A stretch of 64,000 bases of DNA from Lysobacter sp. BMK333-48F3. GTDB lineage: Bacteria; Pseudomonadota; Gammaproteobacteria; Xanthomonadales; Xanthomonadaceae. The stretch spans positions 2,604,501-2,668,500 of the forward strand of contig NZ_JAIHOO010000001.1 of NCBI RefSeq assembly GCF_019733395.1. Direction: 5' to 3'. Below the pieces are notes generated by a model, which did not search any database, was not told the origin of the DNA, and was given only the letters and a program-made list of their open reading frames with translations. The translations under genes and the position numbers were made by a program. This document shows, in pieces, positions 18,814 through 28,978 of this stretch. How positions within the stretch are numbered: position 1 is the first letter of the stretch; each line of letters starts with the position of its first letter.

Positions 18814-19692
18814 TCAGCGCCGCGGCGCGAGCGCGGCGTCGAGCACCGCGGCCAGGCGCGCGCCGCCGAGCCGCAGCTGCTGCTCGGTGACCGGGCGCCA
18901 GGTCGCGACATAGGACGCATCGAGGGTATGGCTGGGCGGATACAGGCCCGGCCGTTCGACGATCCGGCACGACTGCCGGGCCCAGTCCGCCGCCGCTGGC
19001 GGCAGGCCGATCGCCTTGATTGGCGGCAGTGGCTGGCGCCGCAGCTTGGCCAGGTAGGCCGCGTCGTCGAGCCTGGCCATGGTCAGCATGCGGCTGTCCC
19101 ACAGCGAATGCAGGTTGGTGCCGTAGCCGTCGGCCGGCTCGGGCTCGCCGTCGATGTGGATCTGGAAATCGTTGCCGCCCTTGTCGTCGGCGTAGCCGGC
19201 GTGCAGCGGCTGGTGCACGTCGCCGACCAGATGGACCACGAACTTCAGCGCCTGCAGGCGCTCCGCGCGGCTGCGGCCGGGGTCGGCGAGGATCGCGGTC
19301 TGGTTGCGGATCGCTTCGATCGCGCAGTCGCCGCCGCGGCAATGCCGGGCCGGCTGGTAGGCGCAGTCGTTGCCGGCGCCGCGCTCGGCCAGGTTGACGT
19401 AATGCCACTTGGCGCTGAGCTTGCCGAGCTTGGGATCGTTGGCGCGCAACTCGTCGGCCCAGTTGGCGATGCCGGGCAGGGTCGGGTCGGCTTCGCCGGC
19501 CAGCAATTTCCGCGCTTCGGCGCGGGCCTGCGGGCTCAGCCGATCCCAAGCCAGGGCGGCGACCAGGCGGTGGCCCTGCGGGCCCCAGGCCAGGCTTTGC
19601 GCCGGCACGGTCAACAGCAGCGCGGCGCAGGCCAAAGGGCGCAGGACGCGTGCGGCCAGGGAGGACGAAGCGAGGCGAAGGGACGGGTTCAT
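18814..19692 (-). CDS. Secreted S1/P1-type nuclease
   Basis: A 292-residue protein. [15 protein letters not shown] is preferred over an ATG eight codons upstream because it gives a normal signal peptide. Predicted cleavage after SLA leaves mature WGPQGHR; an amino-terminal Trp is a zinc ligand in S1/P1 nucleases, so this supports the start and cleavage. Other ligands are in WADE (~75), KWHYVNL (~90) and [16 protein letters not shown] (~150-165, His-x(n)-Asp-x-x-His). Such zinc enzymes degrade single-stranded nucleic acid and 3'-phosphomonoesters outside the cytoplasm, giving nucleotides and phosphate. No linked transporter is present. Confidence 0.88.
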   Translation of the reverse strand: MNPSLRLASSSLAARVLRPLACAALLLTVPAQSLAWGPQGHRLVAALAWDRLSPQARAEARKLLAGEADPTLPGIANWADELRANDPKLGKLSAKWHYVNLAERGAGNDCAYQPARHCRGGDCAIEAIRNQTAILADPGRSRAERLQALKFVVHLVGDVHQPLHAGYADDKGGNDFQIHIDGEPEPADGYGTNLHSLWDSRMLTMARLDDAAYLAKLRRQPLPPIKAIGLPPAAADWARQSCRIVERPGLYPPSHTLDASYVATWRPVTEQQLRLGGARLAAVLDAALAPRR

Positions 19693-19844
19693 CGGGCTCA
19701 CTCTACCGGAGCCCACCGCAGCGGAACTGTCCCAACATGGCGGCGCGCGGCGCGGGCCGCCATCGCCGCGCGACGGCCGCGCCGCAAGCGCGGCGGCGGC
19801 CGGAGCGACGGGCCGGGGCTTTATGGGCCCAAGCCGGGCGCGGA

Positions 19845-20468
19845 TCAGAACTTCATCACGTAGGCCAGGCCGTACACGGTCGGGTCGATCTCGGCCTTGC
19901 CGACCTTCTGGCCTTCGATTTCGACGTCGGAGGAAATGTCCATCCAGCGCGCGTCGACGCGGATCGCGCTGCGCTCGGTCAGGATGAAGTCGATGCCGGC
20001 GTGGGCGGCGACGCCGATCGAGTCTTCCAGGCGAAGATCCAGGCCGTCCAGCGCGCCGCTGGTCTTCTCGCTGAAGAAGGTCGTGTAGTTGACGCCGACG
20101 CCGACGAAGGGCGAGACGGTGCCACGGCTGTTCCAGTGGTACTGCAGCGAGAAGGTCGGCGGCAGCTGCTTGGTTTCGCCGACCTTGCCCACGCCCTTGA
20201 CCGCGATGTCGTGCTTGAACGGCGCCGCCGCCAGCACTTCGATGCCGAGGTTTTCGCGGATGAAGTATTCGAAGGTGAAGGTCGGCTGGACGTTGTCGTC
20301 GATTTCCAGCTGGGCCGCGCCGTTGAGGACGGTGCCGTTGTTGGACTTCGGGTTGACCTGGTGGGCGCCGATGCCGATGGTGAAATTGCCGGCTTGCTGG
20401 GCCAGGGCCGGCTGGGCCGCGCAGGCGAGGGCTGCGGCGAGGGCGCCGCCGATCAGTCGATGGTTCAT
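19845..20468 (-). CDS. ompW: OmpW-family outer membrane protein
   Basis: A 207-residue outer-membrane beta-barrel. The ATG at 20468 gives a signal peptide ending PALAQQ. The barrel begins GNFTIGIGAHQVNPKSNNGT and ends with an aromatic C-terminal Phe (YGLAYVMKF), the usual BAM signal. TFTFEYFIRENLGIEVLAAAPFKHDI (residues ~62-87) and LPPTFSLQYHWNSRGTVSPFVGVGVNYTTFF (~100-130) are OmpW hallmarks. OmpW forms an eight-strand barrel with a hydrophobic channel for small apolar molecules. The gene diverges from gap; the 266-nt space between them must hold both promoters. Confidence 0.92.
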   Translation of the reverse strand: MNHRLIGGALAAALACAAQPALAQQAGNFTIGIGAHQVNPKSNNGTVLNGAAQLEIDDNVQPTFTFEYFIRENLGIEVLAAAPFKHDIAVKGVGKVGETKQLPPTFSLQYHWNSRGTVSPFVGVGVNYTTFFSEKTSGALDGLDLRLEDSIGVAAHAGIDFILTERSAIRVDARWMDISSDVEIEGQKVGKAEIDPTVYGLAYVMKF

Positions 20469-20681
20469 TCCTTGAGTCCCCTGGGTGGTCGGAAAGGCCG
20501 GATTGTAATCTTGCTGAACGGGGCTTGTGCCACTGCGCACTCTAAAGACGGCCCACAAAATCAAACTTTGACCCCGATCCCAGTCTTTTCCGGCCCCCAG
20601 GCCGCCCGTCCGGGCCGGCCCCCGGCCGGCCCTTCTGCGGCCGTTCCGAGGGCCGTTCTGCGGGCGGTGGGCCGGGCTTGT

Positions 20682-20687
20682 TAGAAT
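20682..20687 (+). promoter_or_regulatory. Possible -10 element of gap
   Basis: TAGAAT lies 48 nt before the gap ATG in the context CTTGTTAGAATGGCGG. No convincing -35 box was found 17 nt upstream, so the call is tentative. Confidence 0.3.
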
Positions 20688-20731
20688 GGCGGTTTCCCCA
20701 TCGACCCGCCCCGGGGCGGCCGCAGGAGTAG

Positions 20732-21739
<1,008 letters not shown>

Positions 21740-21783
21740 GCGGCGTACGCCGGCGCCGTCGGCGCCCGGCAGCGATCCGGAAG

Positions 21784-21811
21784 AGCCCCGCATCCGCGGG
21801 GCTTTTTCTTT
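21784..21811 (+). terminator. Intrinsic terminator of gap
   Basis: A perfect 8-bp stem AGCCCCGC / GCGGGGCT with ATCC loop is followed by TTTTTCTTT, 45 nt after the gap stop. It is the clearest rho-independent terminator in the window. Confidence 0.93.
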
Positions 21812-21877
21812 GTCCGCGGGACGCGCAGAGGAATCAACGCCTTCGTCATCGATCGAAGCCCAATCCCATCGCGAAGG

Positions 21878-22430
21878 GTAGGAGCGGCGCCCCACAGGGA
21901 TTTCCTTCGGTCACAAGCCGCGACTGCCATCGCGCCCGTTCGCCGTGTCTTTGTCCTGCACCCCCTGTAGGAGCGGCGTCCCACAGGGATTTCCTTCGGT
22001 CATAAGCCGCGACCGCCATCCCGCCCGCTCGCCGCGTCTTTGTCCTGCGCCTCCTGTAGGAGCGGCGTCCCACAGGGATTTCCTACGGTCATAAGCCGCG
22101 ACCGCGCTGCTGCGGTCTCGCAGCGTCTGTATTCGAAGGCTCTAAAGGCTCAAAGCAAAGCTTCCGTCCGCAAGCGGCCGGGTCACTTTCTTTGTCCAAG
22201 GCGACAAAGAAAGTAACCAAAGAAAACGCCATGGCTGTTTCGAATCAAAAGCCACTATGGGACGGAGCCTGCGCGGGACTGCTCCGCACAGGCCATCCCT
22301 GGCCTGGCTGCGCACGGCCCGCATCCTTGCGGGCCGCCCTCCGGGGCTTCAGGGCGTTCTCGCGAGTCCGTTGCGACGCCAAGCTCAAAAGCAAAAGCAA
22401 AAACAAAAACAACAGCAAAAGCGCAAGCTT
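21878..22430 (+). repeat. Composite dispersed repeat element, copy A
   Basis: The gap between gap and metE is filled by one composite repeat. It has three GTAGGAGCGGCG units in tandem at 21878, 21967 and 22056 (period 89 nt), each a split hairpin with a 24-nt module in the loop. These are followed by a block shared with 39412-39730: hairpin CTTTCTTTGTC/GACAAAGAAAG (22186-22213), an AGGCCA/TGGCCT hairpin (22290-22305) and GGCCCGC/GCGGGCC (22316-22335). A simple-sequence tail of CAAAAG-like units (22386-22428) ends it. The element abuts the metE stop. A short open frame from 22257 is shared with copy B at protein level, but differences track stem pairing better than codons. Confidence 0.85.
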
Positions 22431-22439
22431 GCGGGTCGC

Positions 22440-24719
22440 TCAGGCCGGCGCGGCGGCCGACTCGCGCAGGCCGCGCGCGGCCTGCACCATCGCCTGCAAC
22501 GCCGCGCGCACTTCCGGCCAGCCGCGGGTTTTCAGGCCGCAGTCCGGGTTCACCCACAACTGCTCCGGCGCCAGCACTTCCAGTGCCTTGTCGAGCAGCT
22601 CGCGCATTTCCGTCTCGCTCGGCACCCGCGGCGAATGGATGTCGTACACGCCCGGGCCGATGCCGTTGGGATAACGGTAGCGGGCGAAGGCGTCGAGCAG
22701 TTCCATCCGCGAGCGCGAGGTCTCGATCGAGATCACGTCGGCGTCCAGCGCGGCCACCGCCTCGATGATGTCGTTGAACTCGGCGTAGCACATGTGGGTG
22801 TGGATCTGGGTCGCGTCGCTGACCCCGCTGGCGGCGAGGCGGAAGCTGTCGCCGGCCCAGGCCAGGTAGGCCGGCCAGTCGGCGCGTCGCAGGGGCAGGC
22901 CTTCGCGCAACGCCGGTTCGTCGATCTGGATCGCGGCGATGCCGGCCGCGTCCAGGTCCTGCACTTCCTCGCGCAGGGCCAGGGCGATCTGCCGGCAACT
23001 GTCGGCGCGCGGCTGGTCGTCGCGCACGAACGACCACTGCAGGATCGTCACCGGGCCGGTCAGCATGCCTTTGACCGGGCGCGCGGTCTGGGTCTGGGCG
23101 TAGCGGGTCCAGCGCACCGTCATCGGCTTGGGCCGCGCCACGTCGCCGTACAGCACCGGCGGCTTGACGCAGCGCGAACCGTAGCTCTGCACCCAGCCGT
23201 GGGCGGTGAAGGCGAAGCCGTCGAGCCGCTCGCCGAAGTACTCGACCATGTCGTTGCGCTCGAACTCGCCGTGCACCAGCAGGTCCAGGCCCAGCGCTTC
23301 TTGCTCCTTCAGGCAGTCGCGGGTTTCCTGCTCCAGGAAGCGGCGATAGCCGGCGTCGTCCAGGCGCCCGGCCTTGTGCTCGGCGCGCGCGCGCCGCACC
23401 TGCGCGGTCTGCGGGAACGAGCCGATGGTGGTGGTCGGGAATGGCGGCAGGCCGAGGCGCTTTTGCTGCAAGGCGATCCGGCGCGGATACGGCGAGGCGC
23501 GCCGGCTCATTTCCGGACGCACGTCGGCCAGGCGCCGGCGCACTTGCGGATTGCGCAGCAGCGGCGAGGCCAGGCGCGCGGCGCGCGCGCTGGCGGCCGC
23601 GGCCAGTTCGCGCGCGGCGCCTTCGTCGCCGGCCAGGGCGTCGGCGAGCAGGCGCAGCTCTTCGATCTTCTGCCTGGCGTAGGCCATCCACTGCCGCAGC
23701 GGCCCGGGCAGCTTGCGCTCCAGTTCCAGATCGGTCGGCACGTGCAGCAGCGAGCACGACGGCGCCAGCCACTGCGCGCGCGCGCCGGCGCGGCGGGCCA
23801 GGCTCAGCGCGGCGTCGAGGTCGGCGCGCCAGATGTTGCGGCCGTCGACCACGCCCAGGCTCAGCGCGCGCTCGGCCGGCAGCAGGGCGAGCAGGCTTTC
23901 CAGTTGCTGCGGCGCGCGCACCAGGTCCAGGTGCAGGCCCTGCACCGGCAACTGCGCCGCCAGCGCGGCGTTGTCGCCGAGCCCGCCGAAGTAGGTGGTC
24001 AGCAGGCGCTGCGGCGCGTCGGCCTCGGCCAGCGCGGCGTAGGCGCGGCGGTAAGCGGCGCGATCGGCGTCGTCGAGGTCGAGCACCAGCGCCGGCTCGT
24101 CGATCTGCACCCATTGCGCGCCGGCGGCCTTGAGCCGTTCCAGCAACTGCGCGTACGCCGGCAACAAGGCATCCAGCAGCTCGCGCGGGTCGCCGCCGTC
24201 GCGGCGCTTGCCGAGCTTGAGCCAGGTCACCGGGCCCAGCAGCACCGGCCGCGCCTGCAGACCCAGGGCCTGGGCCTGGGCCAGTTCGGCCAGCGGCTTG
24301 TCGGCGCGCAGGGCGAAGCGCTGGCCGGGCTCGAACTGCGGCACCAGGTAGTGGTAGTTGGTGTCGAACCACTTGGTCATTTCCAGCGCGCGCAGATCGC
24401 GCCGGCCGTCCTGCACGCCGCGGGCGAGGGCGAAGTAGCCGGCCAGCGGGTCGTGTTCGTACAACTCGCGATGGCTGGCCGGAATCGCGTCGAACAGCAC
24501 CGACGCGTCGAGCGCCTGGTCGTAGAGGGAGAAGTCGTTGCACGGCACGCTGTCGGCGCCGGCGGCGCTGGCCAGGCGCCAGTGGCGCTCGCGCAGCGCG
24601 GCGGCGCTGGCGTGCAGGGCGTCGGCCGCGGTCTCGCCTTTCCAGAACGATTCCAGGGCCTGCTTGAGCTCGCGCCGCGCGCCGATGCGCGGGAAGCCGA
24701 GATGGGTAACGCTGATCAT
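22440..24719 (-). CDS. metE: Cobalamin-independent methionine synthase
   Basis: A 759-residue enzyme that transfers a methyl group from methyltetrahydropteroyl-polyglutamate to homocysteine without B12. The ATG at 24719 gives MISVTHLGFPRIGARRELKQALESFW, the conserved MetE start. The C-terminal catalytic half shows FPTTTIGSFPQTAQVRRAR (~430), LVHGEFERNDMVEYFGE (~479-495) and the zinc ligands in THMCYAEF (~640) and NPDCGLKTRGW (~724-734). A cobalamin riboswitch lies ~200 nt upstream, so expression should fall when B12 is present. The Shine-Dalgarno is weak (CAGGTAC). The 3' end abuts the composite repeat. Confidence 0.97.
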   Translation of the reverse strand: MISVTHLGFPRIGARRELKQALESFWKGETAADALHASAAALRERHWRLASAAGADSVPCNDFSLYDQALDASVLFDAIPASHRELYEHDPLAGYFALARGVQDGRRDLRALEMTKWFDTNYHYLVPQFEPGQRFALRADKPLAELAQAQALGLQARPVLLGPVTWLKLGKRRDGGDPRELLDALLPAYAQLLERLKAAGAQWVQIDEPALVLDLDDADRAAYRRAYAALAEADAPQRLLTTYFGGLGDNAALAAQLPVQGLHLDLVRAPQQLESLLALLPAERALSLGVVDGRNIWRADLDAALSLARRAGARAQWLAPSCSLLHVPTDLELERKLPGPLRQWMAYARQKIEELRLLADALAGDEGAARELAAAASARAARLASPLLRNPQVRRRLADVRPEMSRRASPYPRRIALQQKRLGLPPFPTTTIGSFPQTAQVRRARAEHKAGRLDDAGYRRFLEQETRDCLKEQEALGLDLLVHGEFERNDMVEYFGERLDGFAFTAHGWVQSYGSRCVKPPVLYGDVARPKPMTVRWTRYAQTQTARPVKGMLTGPVTILQWSFVRDDQPRADSCRQIALALREEVQDLDAAGIAAIQIDEPALREGLPLRRADWPAYLAWAGDSFRLAASGVSDATQIHTHMCYAEFNDIIEAVAALDADVISIETSRSRMELLDAFARYRYPNGIGPGVYDIHSPRVPSETEMRELLDKALEVLAPEQLWVNPDCGLKTRGWPEVRAALQAMVQAARGLRESAAAPA

Positions 24720-24824
24720 GATGAGTACCTGCGATGCGTGGGCATGACGCAGGGCAACGAAGGAGACCACGGCGGCGCCGACCCGGCGCTGTACGCCCGG
24801 TTGCGGTCTGCCCTGGTGTCGACC

Positions 24825-24842
24825 TTCGCCCCCGCGGGCGAA
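24825..24842 (-). promoter_or_regulatory. Strong hairpin in the metE leader
   Basis: TTCGCCC/GGGCGAA with a 4-nt loop lies between the riboswitch aptamer and metE. A second hairpin (CGGAAGG/CCTTCCG, 24904-24921) sits directly at the 3' end of the aptamer. No U-run follows either, so the expression platform may act on translation or through rho rather than by intrinsic termination. Confidence 0.4.
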
Positions 24843-24919
24843 CCGGATCCGCGCAGCGGCCGGCACCGCGAGGCGCGCGACCGGCGCACGGGCCGGAGTC
24901 GGACGGAAGGCGAACCTTC

Positions 24920-25170
24920 CGGTCGCGGCAGGTCTTCGGGCTCGGGACTTGAGCCGGCAACGAGTGCGGAGAAACGAGGAACGAGTACTCGCTCGTTCCC
25001 GGCCACTCTTTTCTCGCCTCTGGCTTCTCCTACTAAGGCCGCTTCCCAGGCGATCGCCCAGTGCCAAGGCCCGTTCGTTTCCCATACCGCTGCGGGGCAG
25101 CTCCGGATTCGCACCGGATTCCCTCTGGCCGCCGCCGGCGGACCGGTGGCGGCGTGTCGCATCGCTTTAT
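24920..25170 (-). ncRNA. Cobalamin riboswitch (metE leader)
   Basis: Read on the minus strand, the conserved adenosylcobalamin-aptamer blocks appear in order. They are AGGGAATCCGGTGCGAAT, then GGAGCTGCCCCGCAGCGGTA, then GGCACTGGGCGATCGCCTGG followed by GAAG, a variable arm, and the B12 box AGCCCGAAGACCTGCC (complement of 24927-24942). Spacing fits the class. Location upstream of the B12-independent methionine synthase is a classical target of B12 repression. Ends are approximate. Confidence 0.93.
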
Positions 25171-25423
25171 CTTTATGAAGCGATGTTCACCGTAACGGCG
25201 CCAAGTTACGCAGCGCGGCCGGCGGAGTCAATCGGCGCGTGCGCGGGGCGTGCGGCTTTGCCCGGTCTGCCGGCTGCGCGCCGAGGGCGTCGGCGACCGG
25301 CGCGCCGGGCGGATTTCGCCGGCTGGCGTTCATGCGCCGCCGACGAAGATGAAGCGCGCGGCAGCGGCGGCCGCTCGCGGCGTCGCGATGCCGTTGAGTC
25401 GGATAACGGCTGCGGCTAACGTG

Positions 25424-25441
25424 GCAGCGTCGCGACGCTGC
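25424..25441. repeat. Perfect 18-bp palindrome
   Basis: GCAGCGTCG joins its exact complement CGACGCTGC, 50 nt before the lipoprotein gene. It could be an operator dyad or chance in GC-rich DNA. The rest of 25171-25490 shows nothing I can identify beyond the likely metE promoter region. Confidence 0.35.
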
Positions 25442-25490
25442 GCGATGCGGGCCCGGGACGGCCCGCGATCTCGAATCCGATGGGTGGAAC

Positions 25491-26645
25491 ATGTTTTACA
25501 GATGGTCGCTTGCGCTGGGGTTGTGTCTGCTGGGCCTGGCGGGCTGCGGCAAAGACGCCGCGCCGGCTCCGGCCGGCGCCGAGAGCGTGACCCTGGGCAG
25601 CCAGAACGAGACGGCGCGGGCGCTGCCGGCGAACGCCTCGGCGCCGCCGAGCGAAGCCGAGGTCCTGCGCGGCACCTATTGGCCGCCGGCCAAGCTCGAC
25701 AACGGCACCGCGCGGATCAGCTGCGGCTACGACTACCAGGCCGACGGCGACGGCGAGCCGCTGAGCGGCCTGGATTTCTTCAGCCTGGTCGACGCGCTGG
25801 CGCCGTGCCAGCCGGCCGGGGTGGTGCGGGTGCGCTACGAAGGCAAGATCGGCGCCGGCTTCACCGCCCTGGTGCAGCGGGTCGCGGCGATGGCCGCGCG
25901 GATGGAGATCCCGACCCGGATCCTCGACATCGATTCCAGCGGCGGCCACGTCGAAGAGGCGATCCGCGCCGGCGATTCGATCGCCGAGTCGGGCTGGTCG
26001 ATCTGGGTGCGCGAGGGCGCGGTCTGCCACAGCGCCTGCGTGCTGGTGCTGGCCGCCGGCGACACCCGGTCGGCCGAAGGCAAGGTCGGCATCCACCGGC
26101 TGATGCGCGACCGCTCGACCGCGACCTCGCGCGCCGAACTCAGCCGCGAGCTGCGCGCGATCAACCGCGAAGTGCGCGACTACCTGGAGCGCAACGGCGT
26201 CGCCACCGCGGTCGCCGACCTGATGATGACCGTCGCCAACCGCGACCTGCGCATCCTGACGCCCGACGAACTGACCCTGTACGGCCTGGACGGCAGCAAC
26301 GCGGCCCAGGACGACCTCGACCGGATCCGCCTGACCCGCAAGTGCGGCGAGGACTTCGTGCGCCGGCGCGAGCAGGTGCGGCGCGAGGTCGACGCGCAAT
26401 GCATGGCCTCCGGCAAGGATTTCGGCGCGCTGCCGGACTGCGCGCGCGAAGTGCAGTCGCGCCACGGCTTCCCCGACCGCAGCTGCCCGCACGACAGCCC
26501 GGCCGACCTGTACCTGCACGAACCGGTGCTGCCGCCGTTGTCCGCGGCCGTGGCGGAAGAAGACGTGGCGGACAAGCTCGTCTCGCGCAGGAATGTCTCG
26601 CCCAAGAATGTCTCGCCGAAGAACGGCGCCGCGCGCCGCGAATGA
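25491..26645 (+). CDS. Lipoprotein with ClpP/crotonase-like fold (COG3904-like)
   Basis: A 384-residue predicted lipoprotein (MFYRWSLALGLCLLGLAGC; lipobox LAGC, Cys19). Residues ~80-260 resemble periplasmic ClpP-fold proteins. DIDSSGGHVEEAIRAGDSIAESGWSIWV (~145-172) is the glycine-rich strand-helix. VCHSACVLVLAAG (~179-191) places a Ser after His as in the nucleophile region of ClpP/SppA proteins. VGIHRLMRD (~200) offers a His. Peptidase activity is inferred, not shown. The C-terminal part is Cys-containing, and the end has 15-bp tandem units encoding RNVSP KNVSP KN. No clear operon partner; a TonB receptor gene follows after 110 nt. Confidence 0.72.
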   Translation: MFYRWSLALGLCLLGLAGCGKDAAPAPAGAESVTLGSQNETARALPANASAPPSEAEVLRGTYWPPAKLDNGTARISCGYDYQADGDGEPLSGLDFFSLVDALAPCQPAGVVRVRYEGKIGAGFTALVQRVAAMAARMEIPTRILDIDSSGGHVEEAIRAGDSIAESGWSIWVREGAVCHSACVLVLAAGDTRSAEGKVGIHRLMRDRSTATSRAELSRELRAINREVRDYLERNGVATAVADLMMTVANRDLRILTPDELTLYGLDGSNAAQDDLDRIRLTRKCGEDFVRRREQVRREVDAQCMASGKDFGALPDCAREVQSRHGFPDRSCPHDSPADLYLHEPVLPPLSAAVAEEDVADKLVSRRNVSPKNVSPKNGAARRE

Positions 26646-26755
26646 GGCCGCGCGCACGGTCGGCTTGCGCCGACCGTCATCGCTGACGCAAAATTTTCCG
26701 CTTAGCCAGAGCGCCTGCAGGGCTCGAGCCATTCGCCTTAGCAGGAGTTTTCCGC

Positions 26756-28891
26756 ATGTCCGCTACCCCCTTGCGGCCGGCGCCGGCGCGTCTGACGCTG
26801 GCCTTGCTGTGCCTGTTGCCGTCGGCCGCGCTCGCCGCCGAGCCCGTCGTTGCCGGACCCGCCGCGGCCGAGGCCGCGCCGCCGGTGCACGAACTCGACC
26901 AGATCCAGGTCCACGGCGTCGCCGGTCCGCGCCTGGGCGCGGCGCGCAGCCGCAGCGCGACCAAGACCGATACCCCGCTGATCGAAGTGCCGCAGGCGGT
27001 GACCGTGCTGCCGCGCGCGCTGATCGACGCCCAGGGCGGCCGCTCGCTCAACGAGATGCTGGCGCTGGTGCCGGGCGTCGGGCTCAACAACGGCGACGGC
27101 CAACGCGACCAGGTCGCGATCCGCGGCTTCAGCGCCTTGTCCGACCAGTACCTCGACGGGGTGCGCGACGACGCGATGTATTACCGCGACCTGGCCAACG
27201 TCGAGCGGATCGAAGTGCTCAAGGGGCCGGCGGCGATGCTGTTCGGGCGCGGTTCTTCCGGCGGCCTGATCAACCGGGTCAGCAAGCAGCCGCTGGATGC
27301 GGCCCAGGGCAAGCTGCGCCTGTACGCCGACAGCGAAGGCGGCCGGCGCGGCGAGTTCGACCTGACCGGTCCGCTCGGCGTCGGCGCGGGCCGGCTGGTC
27401 GGCGCGGTCGAGGATTCCGACAGCTTCCGCGAGCAGGGCTATATCGAGCGCTGGCTGATCGCGCCCTCGTATCGTTTCGAACTCGGCGGCGGCCAGTTGT
27501 TGCTGCAGGCCAGCGCGCAGCGCGACGAACGGGTCACCGACTTCGGCGTGCCCAGCTTGTTCGGCCGTCCGGTGGACGTGCCGATCGACACCTACTACGG
27601 CTCGGCCGACGCCCGCCGCGACGATTACAGCCGGGCCCGGGTCGAGGTCTTCAGCGCCGTCTACAGCAAGGCGCTGGCGCCGCAATGGGAGCTGCGCGCC
27701 AGCCTGCGCGGCACCGACTACGAGCTGCGCCGGCGCAACACCCTGATCACCGGCAATCCGTTCCTGCGCGACGGCCGCTGGCTGTCGAACCGACGCCATG
27801 CGGGCAACGACCGCGACCAGCGCGCCTGGTTCGCCCAGGCCGACCTGGTCTACGAAGGCGCCCGCCACCGCCTGTTGATCGGCACCGAGTTCAGCGACGA
27901 ACGCAAGGACCAGGCCAGCTATGGCGGCCGCGCCACGCCTATCGACCTGCTGGCGCCGGTGCTGGACCGGCCGGTGTTCAACCCGCGCGCCGAAGCGGCC
28001 GCGCGCAGCCGCCTGCGCAACGCCGCGCTCTACCTGCAGGACCAGGTCGCCCTGAGCGAGCGCTGGAAGGCGGTGCTGGGCCTGCGCTACGACGACTATC
28101 GCCAGCGCACCGAAGACCGGCTCAACCCGCTCGCGCCGAAGCTGCAGCGCACCGACCGCGAGTGGAGCCCGCGCCTGGGCCTGATCTGGATGCCGAGCTC
28201 GCAGCAGTCGCTGTACGCGAGCTGGGGCGAGTCCTTCCAGCCTTCGGCCGAAAGCCTGCCGCTGAGCACGGTCAACGTCGACCTGCGCCCGGAGACCACC
28301 GCCAACCGCGAGATCGGCTACAAGTTCGCCCGCGCCGACGGCCGCCTGAGCTTCGATGCGGCGCTGTTCGAAAGCGAGCGCGAGCGGATCAAGACCACCG
28401 ATCCGCTGGACCCGCGCCGCCAGATCGGCGTCGGCACCCAGCGCACCCGCGGCGTCGAGCTCGGCCTGGCCGCGTCGTTGCTGGACCAGCGCCTGGACCT
28501 GTACGCCGGCTACGCCTACCTCGACGGCAAGATCGTCAAGTCCAACAACGTCGCCAACGGCGTCGCCCTGCAGGGCCGCACTTCGCCGCTGACCCCGCGC
28601 CACAGCGCGTCGCTGTACGCCGAGTACGCGCTCGGCGGCGGTTTCAGCGTCGGCGGCCTGGCCCAGCACGTGGCGCTGCAGTACGCCGCGCCGACCAACC
28701 AGACCGCGTTGCCGGCGTTCACCCGCTTCGATTTCAACCTGCGCTACCAAAGCGGCCCCTGGGACTGGCGCCTGCGCCTGGAGAACGCGTTCGACAAGCG
28801 CTACTACGCCTCCGCGCACGGCTCGGTCGACGGCTTCAACGCGCCGGGCGCGCCGCGCACGCTCGGGCTGAGCGTGGACTATCGCTTCTGA
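26756..28891 (+). CDS. TonB-dependent siderophore receptor (catecholate/Fiu-like)
   Basis: A 711-residue outer-membrane receptor. The signal peptide (TLALLCLLPSAALAAE) is followed by a TonB-box-like ELDQIQVHGV (residues ~46-55). The plug shows TDTPLIEVPQAVTVLPRALI (~75-94), VAIRGFSALSDQYLDGVRDDAMYYRD (~122-147) and IEVLKGPAAMLFGRGSSGGLINRVSK (~154-179), strongly like Fiu and other catecholate receptors. The barrel ends LGLSVDYRF with the C-terminal Phe. AGCAGGAG precedes the ATG at good spacing. It would import ferric siderophore using TonB energy. I did not find a convincing Fur box in the 110-nt upstream gap. A 16-bp terminator stem follows. Confidence 0.92.
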   Translation: MSATPLRPAPARLTLALLCLLPSAALAAEPVVAGPAAAEAAPPVHELDQIQVHGVAGPRLGAARSRSATKTDTPLIEVPQAVTVLPRALIDAQGGRSLNEMLALVPGVGLNNGDGQRDQVAIRGFSALSDQYLDGVRDDAMYYRDLANVERIEVLKGPAAMLFGRGSSGGLINRVSKQPLDAAQGKLRLYADSEGGRRGEFDLTGPLGVGAGRLVGAVEDSDSFREQGYIERWLIAPSYRFELGGGQLLLQASAQRDERVTDFGVPSLFGRPVDVPIDTYYGSADARRDDYSRARVEVFSAVYSKALAPQWELRASLRGTDYELRRRNTLITGNPFLRDGRWLSNRRHAGNDRDQRAWFAQADLVYEGARHRLLIGTEFSDERKDQASYGGRATPIDLLAPVLDRPVFNPRAEAAARSRLRNAALYLQDQVALSERWKAVLGLRYDDYRQRTEDRLNPLAPKLQRTDREWSPRLGLIWMPSSQQSLYASWGESFQPSAESLPLSTVNVDLRPETTANREIGYKFARADGRLSFDAALFESERERIKTTDPLDPRRQIGVGTQRTRGVELGLAASLLDQRLDLYAGYAYLDGKIVKSNNVANGVALQGRTSPLTPRHSASLYAEYALGGGFSVGGLAQHVALQYAAPTNQTALPAFTRFDFNLRYQSGPWDWRLRLENAFDKRYYASAHGSVDGFNAPGAPRTLGLSVDYRF

Positions 28892-28897
28892 ACCATG

Positions 28898-28936
28898 CCG
28901 CGGGCGCGCGCCGCAGCGGCGCGCGCCCGCGGTTTC
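28898..28936 (+). terminator. Terminator after the TonB receptor
   Basis: A perfect 16-bp stem (CCGCGGGCGCGCGCCG and its complement) with a CAG loop starts 6 nt after the stop and is followed by TTTCG. The receptor and the aldo/keto reductase gene converge here. Confidence 0.75.
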
Positions 28937-28978
28937 GCCGGCGTCGTCGAACGCGCGACGCCCTCCGCGCCGAACAGG

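Noticed and set aside
22257..22440. A small gene in the composite repeat, conserved in copy B at 39602
   Set aside because: The shared peptide reading is real, but copy differences preserve base pairing in the stems and change residues non-conservatively; there is no separate ribosome-binding site and the frame runs on into antisense metE.
24720..25170. Open frames crossing the metE leader
   Set aside because: The region is explained by the cobalamin riboswitch and leader; the translations show no domain.
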